DNA from: Calothrix sp. MO_167.B12
GTDB lineage: Bacteria > Cyanobacteriota > Cyanobacteriia > Cyanobacteriales > Nostocaceae
Direction of reading: 5' to 3'
DNA length: 36,250 nucleotides
Assembly (NCBI GenBank): GCA_030066045.1
Contig: JASJCJ010000036.1
Location: forward strand, 1 to 36,250
The notes under the pieces were generated by a model. The model had not been told where the DNA came from. It made no database searches and worked only from the letters and a program-made list of their open reading frames with translations. Positions 8,497 to 15,934 of the stretch are shown here, in pieces; within the stretch, counting starts at the first letter, position 1; each line of letters opens with the position of its first letter. A program made the translations under genes and the position numbers.

Positions 8497-9327
8497 ATGA
8501 GAGAGTTGGAGCAGTATTATCAAGTCCTAGAATTGCAGCCTGGAGCGACTTTAGAAGAAGTCAACCAGGCTTATAAAGATTTGGTGTTTGTGTGGCATCC
8601 CGATCGCATTCCCAGGGATAATCTCCGCTTACAAAAAAAAGCACAACAGAAATTACAAGATATTAATGAAGCGCGGGAAAAATTGCGATCGTACAAAACC
8701 AAATATAAAACACACTCTTCTTCCCAACAAAGAGTAAATAAACCATATTCTCAAAGCCAAAAATCATATTCTCAAAGCCAAAAACCATACTCCCAAGGCC
8801 AAACAGCATCTTCCTCAAGCCAAAAACCGTATTCTCAAAATCAAAAAACATATCCTCAAAGCCAAAAACCATACTCCCAAAGCCAAACAGCATCTTCCTC
8901 AAGCCAAAAACCGTATTCTCAAAATCAAAAAACATATCCTCAAAGCACAAGAGCAAAACCATCCAAAGATTTGAGTGGTAAAGACTTTAGTGGGGCAAAT
9001 TTGAGTAATAAAGATTTATCTAGCAGGAATTTGAGTTATGCTAATTTGTCTGCTGCGGATCTGAGCGACACTTTCATGCATAAAGCAATTCTCAGAGGAG
9101 CAAACCTATCGGAAGCAACTTTACTCAGGGCGAATCTACTATTAGCAGATTTGAGGGAGGCTAATCTACGCTCTGCCAATCTTATGGGAGCCGATTTAAG
9201 CGGTGCTGACTTGCGGGGTGCTGACTTAACAGGCGCTCGCATTCGTTCTGGTAATCGGTTGATGGTGAAATTAATTGGAGCAAAGTTATCTGGAGCTATT
9301 ATGCCTGATGGTAGGGTTTATGCGTAA
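8497..9327 (+). CDS. J-domain / pentapeptide-repeat fusion protein
   Basis: This 276-residue protein joins three parts. Residues 5-66 are a J domain with the HPD motif at 34-36, needed to stimulate Hsp70 (DnaK) ATPase. Residues 73-155 are a low-complexity linker of PYSQSQK/SSSSQK units that contains a near-exact 84-bp tandem duplication. Residues 158-268 are pentapeptide repeats (ADLSG, ANLRS, ADLRG), which fold as a right-handed beta-helix. It probably recruits DnaK to a partner bound by the helix. The gene stands alone, with no strong ribosome-binding site before ATG 8497. Confidence 0.9.
   Translation: MRELEQYYQVLELQPGATLEEVNQAYKDLVFVWHPDRIPRDNLRLQKKAQQKLQDINEAREKLRSYKTKYKTHSSSQQRVNKPYSQSQKSYSQSQKPYSQGQTASSSSQKPYSQNQKTYPQSQKPYSQSQTASSSSQKPYSQNQKTYPQSTRAKPSKDLSGKDFSGANLSNKDLSSRNLSYANLSAADLSDTFMHKAILRGANLSEATLLRANLLLADLREANLRSANLMGADLSGADLRGADLTGARIRSGNRLMVKLIGAKLSGAIMPDGRVYA
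8782..8949 (+). repeat. 84-bp in-frame tandem duplication in the J-protein linker
   Basis: The 84-bp unit starting AAACCATACTCCCAA at about 8783 is repeated at about 8867 with almost no changes, encoding two 28-residue blocks. Smaller 21-bp units occur upstream at 8743-8781. Confidence 0.8.
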
Positions 9328-9423
9328 AATATACAGGCTATATTTGTTGATTAAGACTCGATTTTCTGATGCTAAATAGTACAGCGGTAATAAATAACTG
9401 TTGTACCATCTTAGCTAGCCATT

Positions 9424-10347
9424 TCATTGAAGGATTTCTCGAATCTTTAGTAGAGTTTGCTGAAGTAATTTTTGATGTGGTTGCTTTTCTTGTTTATATC
9501 TAACAGCTTGATTAAATGCTTGAATACAGAGATTCATGCGTTCTTGAAACTCGTCTAACTTAATATTTTGAATATAATCAAATAGTAAATCGCTGCTATT
9601 AAAATCACTGTAATCTAAAAAGCTATTTCTGGGAAAATCATCATAAATACTGTTACCTTTACCATAGTAAATTGGCAAGCATCCTCCCTGAATTGAATCC
9701 CAAATTTTTTCGGTACAATAGTGATGCCAATTGGTATTTTCAAAACATAAATTAAAGTTATATTGCTGTAGAATCATAATTTTTTTTTCTCGCCAACCTT
9801 TACCTCTTGATTGTCCAACTTTGATTTTATCAGACCAACCTCTGCCATAGATGTCTAAGATCCCTCTGGAATAACCTTCGAGAGCAATTTTTGTTCTCAG
9901 ATTGCATAAATCTATATCGTTTCCCTGATAAAAAAGCTTCCATTTATGACCTGCTTGATACGTCATTAGCGATACTATTCTTTTGCTATTAAATCCTGAA
10001 AACCCTTTATAGTTTAGTTCTATTGGATATCGAGGAGTAAAAAAATAATTATCACTAAATATTCCATTATATACATTCATCACATGGAAAGTAGGTAGTA
10101 ATGGATATGATATTTGGGGAATAAAGTGCTTGCTGAATCGAGGCTCAAGAGTCCAAAGCAAATACTTCTTACTTCGACCAAATCTCAGCATAAAAGTTAA
10201 TAGCTTTTTAAATGTTCCACTAACAATCAAGTCAGCGTCAATTGCATCACTAATTTTTACCCCTTCCCTTAAAAAAAAGTTTATATCTTCTTTGTCAGTG
10301 AACGGTGTGTTAATTAGTGATGGGCCTACAGGCAATATTTTAATCAT
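9424..10347 (-). CDS. GT10-like (fucosyltransferase family) glycosyltransferase
   Basis: This 307-residue protein ends with the signature of family GT10: YNFNLCFENTNWHHYCTEKI then WDSIQGGCLPIYYGK and NSFLDYSDF, matching the donor-binding region of alpha-1,3-fucosyltransferases. An upstream segment, LLWTLEPRFSK, resembles the acceptor-side W-x-x-E-P region. The donor cannot be fixed from sequence but GDP-fucose is the family norm. I chose the ATG at 10347 over a TTG seven codons earlier. It lies downstream of, and on the same strand as, the cyanoexosortase operon but is separated by repeat DNA. A role in glycosylating surface material is inference. Confidence 0.8.
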   Translation of the reverse strand: MIKILPVGPSLINTPFTDKEDINFFLREGVKISDAIDADLIVSGTFKKLLTFMLRFGRSKKYLLWTLEPRFSKHFIPQISYPLLPTFHVMNVYNGIFSDNYFFTPRYPIELNYKGFSGFNSKRIVSLMTYQAGHKWKLFYQGNDIDLCNLRTKIALEGYSRGILDIYGRGWSDKIKVGQSRGKGWREKKIMILQQYNFNLCFENTNWHHYCTEKIWDSIQGGCLPIYYGKGNSIYDDFPRNSFLDYSDFNSSDLLFDYIQNIKLDEFQERMNLCIQAFNQAVRYKQEKQPHQKLLQQTLLKIREILQ

Positions 10348-10545
10348 AAATAGTGGTGAAAAGCTCAATGAAAACAGTTCAATATCTCACTGAATGGATA
10401 TCAGTGAATTGGAGAATAAACGCGATTCCTAGGTTTACTAAAAATGGCTTTATTGATAGCAATAGTATTACCGAAATATTGGGGTCTAAAGTCCTGTCTT
10501 TTGAGACAGAATGTTTTTGGGACGGGGTTTGAATCCCGGTCATTT

Positions 10546-10712
10546 CAGTTATCATTTATCAGTTATCAGTTACCCCATCGATAAATCGAGGGGCTTGAAA
10601 TAAGGAAAACACTTTTTTCCTTTCCACGGATAAATCCGGGGGCTTGTATCCTTTTATTTTTTGGTCACAAAAACAAACTTATTACTTATTACTTATTACT
10701 TATTACTTAATT
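10546..10712. repeat. Mixed repeats with IS200/IS605-end-like hairpins
   Basis: The region holds, in order, a TCAGTTA heptamer array (10546-10572), a hairpin CCCCATCGATAAATCGAGGGG (10573-10593) followed by CTTGAA, a second hairpin CCACGGATAAATCCGGGGG (10624-10642) followed by CTTGTA, and a TTATTAC heptamer array (10677-10709). The two hairpins share GATAAATC and a trailing GGGGCTTG. This resembles the hairpins at the ends of IS605-type elements, so they may be orphan ends. No tnpA or tnpB is adjacent. Confidence 0.4.
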
Positions 10713-10741
10713 CAACACTTCCTCAAGAGTTCGCTAACTTG

Positions 10742-11446
10742 TTACAAATTAAAGAATGAGGGTAAACGTGCCCAGTCTGTTGCACGCCAGATCCAAATAA
10801 AGGCAAATGCACAGATTATAGCCCCTACGTTCCATTTAATGGATTTTCGCAGTAACTCCCTGCGGGTATTACTCCTAACCTGCTTGAGTTGACTAGTAAC
10901 TTTATTTTCTATTTGAGTAATTTTTGCTATCACCTCACTTTTGATTTGTTGAGAATTATTTAATTTAGGTGTGTTGCCTTGTTGATTTAGAGATTTAAAA
11001 ATGGTATTTATTTCCTGATTTGTTTGGGCGTTATTGAGCTGCTTTTTCAGCTCTTGAATTGGAGATAATTTTTGAGCAGATTGGCTAATAATTTGTTGAT
11101 TATTTTTACTATCAATACGCCAAGTATTTTTTAATCCCAGAGGAAGTAACAACAGAAATAAAATTCCGACTACAAGAGCCGCCCATGATAAAAATTTGAG
11201 AAAATGAATTTCTGCTTGATTGCGATTATTTCGTTCCCCTACAAATACAAACATCAATCCTATTAATGGAACTGGTGCGTGTTCTACCAATGCTCCAATC
11301 ATTTGGAATTCCCAAACCGGATTAGTAAACTTAAATGGCAATAATATATTCACAAAATCAACAAAAGCTAGTGTTAGTAATACATAGCCAACTAAGCGAA
11401 AAACTGAATTAGAAGAGTGCGAGTAATATTTGTCTAGTTGAATCAT
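10742..11446 (-). CDS. HpsJ-like membrane protein, cyanoexosortase-associated
   Basis: This 234-residue protein has about three to four membrane segments: residues ~18-37, ~53-72 and ~85-105 near the N-terminus and one near the C-terminus (IKWNVGAIICAFAFIWIW). Between them is a charged, helical loop (about 115-205) rich in Q, N and K. The segment NPVWEFQMIGALVEHAPVPLIG is typical of the HpsJ-like family found beside cyanoexosortases. HpsJ itself is linked to hormogonium polysaccharide in Nostoc, but the role here is not established. It is the last gene of the exosortase operon, 24 bp after the EpsI-like gene. ATG 11446 is preferred to GTG 11458. Confidence 0.75.
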   Translation of the reverse strand: MIQLDKYYSHSSNSVFRLVGYVLLTLAFVDFVNILLPFKFTNPVWEFQMIGALVEHAPVPLIGLMFVFVGERNNRNQAEIHFLKFLSWAALVVGILFLLLLPLGLKNTWRIDSKNNQQIISQSAQKLSPIQELKKQLNNAQTNQEINTIFKSLNQQGNTPKLNNSQQIKSEVIAKITQIENKVTSQLKQVRSNTRRELLRKSIKWNVGAIICAFAFIWIWRATDWARLPSFFNL

Positions 11447-11470
11447 AGTACTTCTCACTTTTATTAGAAA

Positions 11471-12160
11471 CTAATGTTGAGGGAATTTATTTGACCATAA
11501 TTGATACCAGTTGAGCCATACTTTCTCTAATAGCTGATAAGTGAATTGAGAGTTGTCATGCTTTAAAGGGGTAGATAAATGTGCCCATAGACATCTTCTA
11601 TCTATTAGACTTTCTCGTCCCGAAAACCAGGGCAAAAAACGATTTGTACGTAAGTCATACTTGCGTCTATTACGAAGGAATTGCTCTGGACTCACGGTAC
11701 TAGCACCGCGAGGATTAATACAACTACTTAAATATGCTTTATTCTCATAAGTAAATAAACTATAAAAACCTGCTTGATCATGATTTTTGATATTTTTAAA
11801 TATTTTGCCAGCAGGTAAATTAATTTTAGTTAGGTTACTAATTAATCCTTCAACATTACCTAATGTACCGACTACATATCGCATTTCTACATCGTAATAA
11901 AGCCCTTTGTAATAATAGCGGTAGTAATTGCCAGTAATCACAGAGTCATATTGTTTTCTTTGTTGAATAGCATTCTCTTTTAAAAGTTTGCTCTCTATAA
12001 TTTGTCCTTCCATTAATTGCAGTTGGGAGGGAAAAATAAACTGAGTAACTTGACGATTAGCTGCATTTGCATCGGTTTTTAATTTACAGAAAGATATAAA
12101 GACGCTAAAAAATGTGAGAGCTAATAATGATATCCTGATTTTTGTGGAAATTATTTTCAC
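11471..12160 (-). CDS. EpsI-like cyanoexosortase A-associated protein
   Basis: This 229-residue protein has an N-terminal membrane anchor (residues 8-28) and a soluble periplasmic part without recognisable catalytic residues. EpsI-like proteins regularly follow or fuse to exosortases, and the position and size fit. It starts with GTG at 12160, overlapping the exosortase stop by four bases (GTGA), which indicates translational coupling. The C-terminal segment QLLEKVWLNWYQLW is aromatic. The molecular role of such partners is unknown; they are thought to help polysaccharide or protein processing at the membrane. Confidence 0.7.
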   Translation of the reverse strand: MKIISTKIRISLLALTFFSVFISFCKLKTDANAANRQVTQFIFPSQLQLMEGQIIESKLLKENAIQQRKQYDSVITGNYYRYYYKGLYYDVEMRYVVGTLGNVEGLISNLTKINLPAGKIFKNIKNHDQAGFYSLFTYENKAYLSSCINPRGASTVSPEQFLRNRRKYDLRTNRFLPWFSGRESLIDRRCLWAHLSTPLKHDNSQFTYQLLEKVWLNWYQLWSNKFPQH

Positions 12161-13032
12161 CCCTTATGCTCCAGTAAATTTATTGGTTTAGATTGACATT
12201 GTTTTAAAATAAAATGACAAAATAATCCAAAAGATAGAATAGAAAGAGTAGAGAATATTTCTGTTCCTGGCTGTCCATGCCAATATGTGAATGCTTGATA
12301 ATTGGAAGCTGCAACTAGAAGTGCCATCAATGCTAATCTAAATCCATTGATGATAAATGCCAGCAAGACGGCAACAACAGGAAGAATAATTTTATTAATA
12401 GGATTTATAGGAAAAATCAAAATAAATAGTAGTGCTAATTGCAGTAGCAAAAACATGGCATTTAACCCAGAACACCCTGGATATATTTCGATATAACCTG
12501 TAGGTAAAATTACATTTATTCCTTGACGATGTACATCAAAGCCTAAGTACCAGAGTAAGAAAGTTGAAAATTTCGCCCCTAATATACTAAAATTTATTTT
12601 TGATATTGATGAAATAATAAAACCTTCAGATAAAAGTAATAATATAATCAAAAATTCTTTCATATATTGTTTTAGCCCCTGAATACCAGATGCTATCAAT
12701 GCCCACCCCAATAATGAAGTTAAGGCATAAAATTTAATGAAGTGAGACTCAAACCAAAATAAAGATATACTTTTATAGGTAGTAAAAATAATAATAATTG
12801 CACCACATAAACTAGATATAATATCACTATTGAATTGGAGCTGCTCTCTTCGTTTCCAAACGAGATATGAGAGAGAAATTAAAAAAATTAGTCTGATTAA
12901 TAAGGTGTCAATATTGCCAATAATTCTCCAAGTTAACTCCATCTGAATCGCTATTAAACCAGATGCGATCGCAACTAACCAAAATTTAGAATTATATGCG
13001 TATTTGAGGATCTCAAGATGAGATAAATTCAT
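12157..13032 (-). CDS. crtA: Cyanoexosortase A
   Basis: This 291-residue multi-pass membrane protein belongs to the exosortase family of cysteine transpeptidase-like enzymes, which cut and anchor PEP-CTERM proteins. The three conserved residues are visible: C187 in YPGCSGLNA, R232 in INGFRLALM, and H252 in YWHGQPGTE. About eight membrane helices fit the sequence. The start is ATG 13032, overlapping the stop of the PEP-CTERM gene by ATGA. A longer frame from 13071 would read back through that gene. The symbol crtA here means cyanoexosortase and must not be confused with carotenoid crtA. Confidence 0.9.
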   Translation of the reverse strand: MNLSHLEILKYAYNSKFWLVAIASGLIAIQMELTWRIIGNIDTLLIRLIFLISLSYLVWKRREQLQFNSDIISSLCGAIIIIFTTYKSISLFWFESHFIKFYALTSLLGWALIASGIQGLKQYMKEFLIILLLLSEGFIISSISKINFSILGAKFSTFLLWYLGFDVHRQGINVILPTGYIEIYPGCSGLNAMFLLLQLALLFILIFPINPINKIILPVVAVLLAFIINGFRLALMALLVAASNYQAFTYWHGQPGTEIFSTLSILSFGLFCHFILKQCQSKPINLLEHKG

Positions 13033-13862
13033 TCTTTTTTCTTCTTCAGTAAATAATTTACTCCACCACAAGCAGCTAAGGCTAATATCCCCATTGAAGG
13101 TGAAAAGTCATAAGGAACCGCAGCATTATTTGTGGTCAGAGAGACATTTTGCAAGCTAATATTAGCCCGTGCTGACGTGGTATTATCTCCAAGAAACAGA
13201 GCATTAGGAAGTCGATATATATCAGTATTAACAAGTCCAGATGCTGCTGTATAATCAACTAAATTTTCATTACTAAAAATACTCGTTCCACCAGCACTTA
13301 AAGAAAATTTATCCCCAGAGATACTCAAATCATATTGATTTAAATTGCTCAACAAATTTGATGCTGTTGAACTATCCACTGATGAAGTTTTAACATTATC
13401 AAAAGAGGAACTGGTTTGATAAAAGAAGTCACTATTCCTAAAACCTATTTCGATTCCTTTCCTGTCACTACTCAGTACAGTGACACTAAAGCCTGCGCGA
13501 TTAGGTGCATTAGCTCCATCGTTTGCTTGGGAGTTAATCTTAACGGTAAAACTGAGATTATATCCAGTACTTCTATCTAAAGTCGGGAATGAATTGTTAA
13601 CCAAACTAGGAGTTGTACTGGTATTGTAGTTGCTATAACCAGCGTATATGAGGTTATTGCCACTGGTATCTAAATTAGTTACACCACCAGCAGCATTCTG
13701 TGTAGCACCACCAAGATTCCCAAAACTCAGCCATTGTGGTGAAGAATTATCAGGAGTGACACCTGATGAACCATCGTAAAGAGTGAGTTTTTGAGCTAAA
13801 ACAGGGTTACTTGCAATCAGCAGGGTACAGCCAAAGGTTATTGCACTGATGATTTTGTTCAT
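13029..13862 (-). CDS. PEP-CTERM (cyanobacterial variant) secreted protein, cognate exosortase target
   Basis: This 277-residue protein has a signal peptide (residues 1-23, cut after VLA) and a C-terminal sorting signal: PYDFSPSMGIL at 250-260, a hydrophobic stretch and KKKK at the end. It is the cyanobacterial PxxFSP form of PEP-CTERM. The middle, rich in S, N and G with beta-strand patterns (YNLSFTVKIN, GFSVTVLSS, YDLSISGDKF), suggests a beta-sandwich. It is the first gene of the exosortase operon and overlaps the exosortase start, so it is very probably its dedicated substrate. Expect anchoring at the outer surface; the ligand is unknown. Confidence 0.85.
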   Translation of the reverse strand: MNKIISAITFGCTLLIASNPVLAQKLTLYDGSSGVTPDNSSPQWLSFGNLGGATQNAAGGVTNLDTSGNNLIYAGYSNYNTSTTPSLVNNSFPTLDRSTGYNLSFTVKINSQANDGANAPNRAGFSVTVLSSDRKGIEIGFRNSDFFYQTSSSFDNVKTSSVDSSTASNLLSNLNQYDLSISGDKFSLSAGGTSIFSNENLVDYTAASGLVNTDIYRLPNALFLGDNTTSARANISLQNVSLTTNNAAVPYDFSPSMGILALAACGGVNYLLKKKKE

Positions 13863-14070
13863 ACTATATAGTTATATTTACTACTTACTAATGGATATAA
13901 ATTAGTTAGTTATTTTGCCTAATTAGCTTGATTTCGCAATTAAAGTAGTAGTATTACTGCGGTTACATCAGAAGTTTTACCCATAACTTAACTCTGGTAA
14001 AACGTCTCTATTATTACTTCTTGTATAACTAAACGTCCAGTGTTTTCCGCAAAAGCCCCGAGAATTACTG

Positions 14071-14130
14071 AGAGGGAGCATGCCAATTTTTCAAAAATAT
14101 GCGTTAGTGGGAGCCGGAAAGCTCCCTTAA
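14071..14130 (+). repeat. 60-bp repeat, inverted partner of 15684-15742
   Basis: Read on the minus strand this is TTAAGGGAGCTTTCCGGCTC then CCACTA, a spacer, TTTTTGAAAAATTGG and ATGC-TCCCT. The same order appears on the plus strand at 15684-15742 with few changes. It contains a GGGAGC/GCTCCC hairpin. Confidence 0.8.
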
Positions 14131-14204
14131 GACATCTGGTGGAAAAGAATGTAAAGACGTAAAATTTTACGTCTCTACAAGGGTTTTGGTTCTCTGCATC
14201 TTTA

Positions 14205-14420
14205 GAGTCTGCTGAATAACTATAAAACATTGATTTATCAATGCATAAGGGCTATTTTTTTGGGAATTAAGTGCAAGGGAATTAGAATTTTAGGTTTAAA
14301 ATTCTTGCATCTGTAATTTTTGATGATATTTTGAATAGAAACCCATAGGCACCTAACTATTGCCTATTGCCTATTGCCTATTCCCTACCTCCACCAAAAG
14401 ACTTTTTGCTGCAAGTCCTA
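14205..14420 (+). mobile_element. MITE-like element, copy 1
   Basis: About 216 bp, beginning GTCTGCTGAATAAC and ending CTTTTTGCTGCAAGTCCTA. It is alignable along its length with copy 2 at 14460-14676. It has no gene, and internal TTGCCTA heptamers (14358-14385). Confidence 0.7.
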
Positions 14421-14424
14421 TATA

Positions 14425-14449
14425 AAAAGCGGGCAAGATGCCCGCACTA
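14425..14449. repeat. Palindromic hairpin GCGGGC/GCCCGC
   Basis: GCGGGCAAGATGCCCGC followed by ACTACA. It is the same hairpin type as at 14728-14744 and 25350-25366, in inverse orientation, and sits between the two MITE-like copies. Confidence 0.75.
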
Positions 14450-14459
14450 CAAATTTAAA

Positions 14460-14676
14460 TAGGGTCTGCTGAATAACTTTAAAACTCTGATGATGTAAGC
14501 TTTTCAGACGATTTTTGCCGAAAAAAGTGCAAGAGAATAGGGATATAAGGCTTAAAAATCTTGCATTGACAATGTATTGGAGTTCAAAAAATTAGAAACA
14601 ATAGGGCTAAAACTGTTGCCTGTTGCCTGTTGCCTGTTCCCTACCCTCACCCAAAGACTTTTTGCTGCAAGCCCTA
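14460..14676 (+). mobile_element. MITE-like element, copy 2
   Basis: This 217-bp copy starts TAGGGTCTGCTGAATAA. Its right end, read inversely, is TAGGGCTTGCAGCAAAA, an imperfect terminal inverted repeat with about 12 of 17 matches. It shares order and spacing with copy 1, including TGCAAG, the heptamer array (TTGCCTG here) and GACTTTTTGCTGCAAG. It is likely a non-autonomous derivative of an insertion sequence whose transposase is not in this window. Confidence 0.75.
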
Positions 14677-14686
14677 GGTAAACAAT

Positions 14687-14747
14687 TGTAGTGGGAACGT
14701 CTCGCTCCCTGCTATAAGAAGAAAGCGGGCATCTTGCCCGCACGTAG
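14687..14747. repeat. Doublet of palindromic hairpins (REPIN-like)
   Basis: TTGTAGTGGGAACGTCTCGC and TCCC form the first hairpin. After a ~15-nt spacer comes GCGGGCATCTTGCCCGC, then CACGTAG. The two different hairpins share the TAGTG/CACTA flank logic of the doublets at 25221-25277 and 25343-25429. Confidence 0.7.
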
Positions 14748-14775
14748 TTTCTTGTACCATCAGATTAGTTTAACT

Positions 14776-15591
14776 ATGAAAAATATAATCATCCTGGGCT
14801 GTGGTAGATCAGGAACTAGCCTTTTGACCAGTATGTTTGCTCACCAAGGGTATCAGGGCACATCTATGCTGGTAAATCCTCAACATTGTCCTTTAATTAA
14901 GCAAGGCTATTTTGAGCATCCTGAAGTTAGGCAAGCTTTTCCTGATTATTCATTTAGCGGATATACAGGAAATCCCAAGGGAAATTTTGAATGCAAGCAG
15001 GTTAACTATATCAATGAGATGATTTTGTCTGCATATAATCAAGATAATAAACGATTGCTGGCTCTAGGTCAAAGATGGATTGCTGCAATTAGTCCAGAAG
15101 TAAAGATCAAAAATTCAAACTTAGACATTGAGCAAGCAATCGAGTTTCTGGTTCAACAACAGCCTTTCTGTTACAAAGATCCTCGACTATCATACACATT
15201 ACCAGTTTGGGCGCGTTATTTAGCAAACTTGGAAGTTATCTATATCTGTGTCTTTCGCCATCCCCAAGCAACTGTGAGGAGTTTACAGCAAGAGTGCAGA
15301 CTCCCTCATATGGATATTGCTTTGACTGAGGAGGATGGATTTCAGTTATGGCATAATATGTACAGACATATATTGCAAAATAATAATGTTTTGGGACCTA
15401 TAAATTTCGTTCATTTTAATCAAATTTTAGATGGTAGTTGCCTAGAAAAATTATCCGGATTATCTGAAGTGGTTCTTGACAAGAGTAGGATTCAACCTAG
15501 AACAACGAGGAATAATCACTACAATAATGTTGATGATTTGCCGAATGATGTGATCAAAACCTATCAGTTGCTTTGTTCTCAGGTTATCTAG
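14776..15591 (+). CDS. Sulfotransferase-family protein
   Basis: This 271-residue protein starts with the sulfotransferase P-loop-like 5'-phosphosulfate loop, IILGCGRSGTSLLTSMF at residues 4-20. It contains a likely 3'-phosphate-binding segment, VFRHPQATVRSLQQE, preceded by a beta strand (LEVIYIC). Family members move a sulfuryl group from PAPS to carbohydrate or protein acceptors; the acceptor here is unknown. ATG 14776 is chosen. An in-frame TTG at 14734 lies inside a hairpin repeat. The gene stands alone between MITE-like DNA on the left and a 60-bp repeat on the right whose inverted partner is at 14071, so it may be part of a composite unit. Confidence 0.8.
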   Translation: MKNIIILGCGRSGTSLLTSMFAHQGYQGTSMLVNPQHCPLIKQGYFEHPEVRQAFPDYSFSGYTGNPKGNFECKQVNYINEMILSAYNQDNKRLLALGQRWIAAISPEVKIKNSNLDIEQAIEFLVQQQPFCYKDPRLSYTLPVWARYLANLEVIYICVFRHPQATVRSLQQECRLPHMDIALTEEDGFQLWHNMYRHILQNNNVLGPINFVHFNQILDGSCLEKLSGLSEVVLDKSRIQPRTTRNNHYNNVDDLPNDVIKTYQLLCSQVI

Positions 15592-15599
15592 CGACTAAC

Positions 15600-15742
15600 T
15601 CTTTCAGAGACGCTCTGCGGTTAGCGTGCGCCTTGCGCTTAGCTATGCCGTAGGCTTTACGGGGCATCTTGCCCGCTTTGTATATTAAGGGAGCTTTCCG
15701 GCTCCCACTAGCAGATTTTTTGAAAAATTGGGATGCTTCCCT
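15600..15742. repeat. Interspersed repeats and right 60-bp inverted repeat
   Basis: After the sulfotransferase stop comes a GCG-rich cyanobacterial repeat (AGCGTGCGCCTTGCGCTTAG, about 15623-15643), a GGGCATCTTGCCCGC half hairpin (15662-15676) and, at 15684-15742, the inverted partner of 14071-14130. Confidence 0.7.
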
Positions 15743-15934
15743 AGGCTCAGAAACGCTATATAGTGGATATTATTGTTCTTTAACTTTTACATATTTTCGA
15801 GAATATTTTAATGTTAAAAAATCTTGAAGTTTAATATATTTTCGATGATTTAAAATTTATATTAATCGTTATATTCATAATATTCATAATAGTCAACTAT
15901 ACCTGATTGCAATTTACAAATATTTTCCAAATCA
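15743..15934. other. AT-rich upstream region of the peroxidase gene
   Basis: No gene is seen. It is very AT-rich with repeated TATTCATAATATTCATAA near 15875, which may be promoter or regulator DNA for the peroxidase gene. Confidence 0.35.

Noticed and set aside
8663-8962. 99-codon minus-strand open frame opposite the J-protein linker
   Set aside because: It is the mirror of the tandem repeats in the linker, with no start signals. The plus-strand gene explains it.
10505-10545. GGGTTTGAATCCC as the T-arm of a tRNA
   Set aside because: No acceptor, D or anticodon arms fit around it. It is probably repeat or IS-derived DNA.
13030-13071. Longer exosortase start at 13071
   Set aside because: It would overlap the PEP-CTERM gene end by 43 bp. 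ATG 13032 gives the usual ATGA coupling and a normal N-terminus.
14552-14743. 63-codon minus-strand open frame across the MITE and hairpin repeats
   Set aside because: It is composed of repeat DNA (heptamers and hairpins) and has no protein features.
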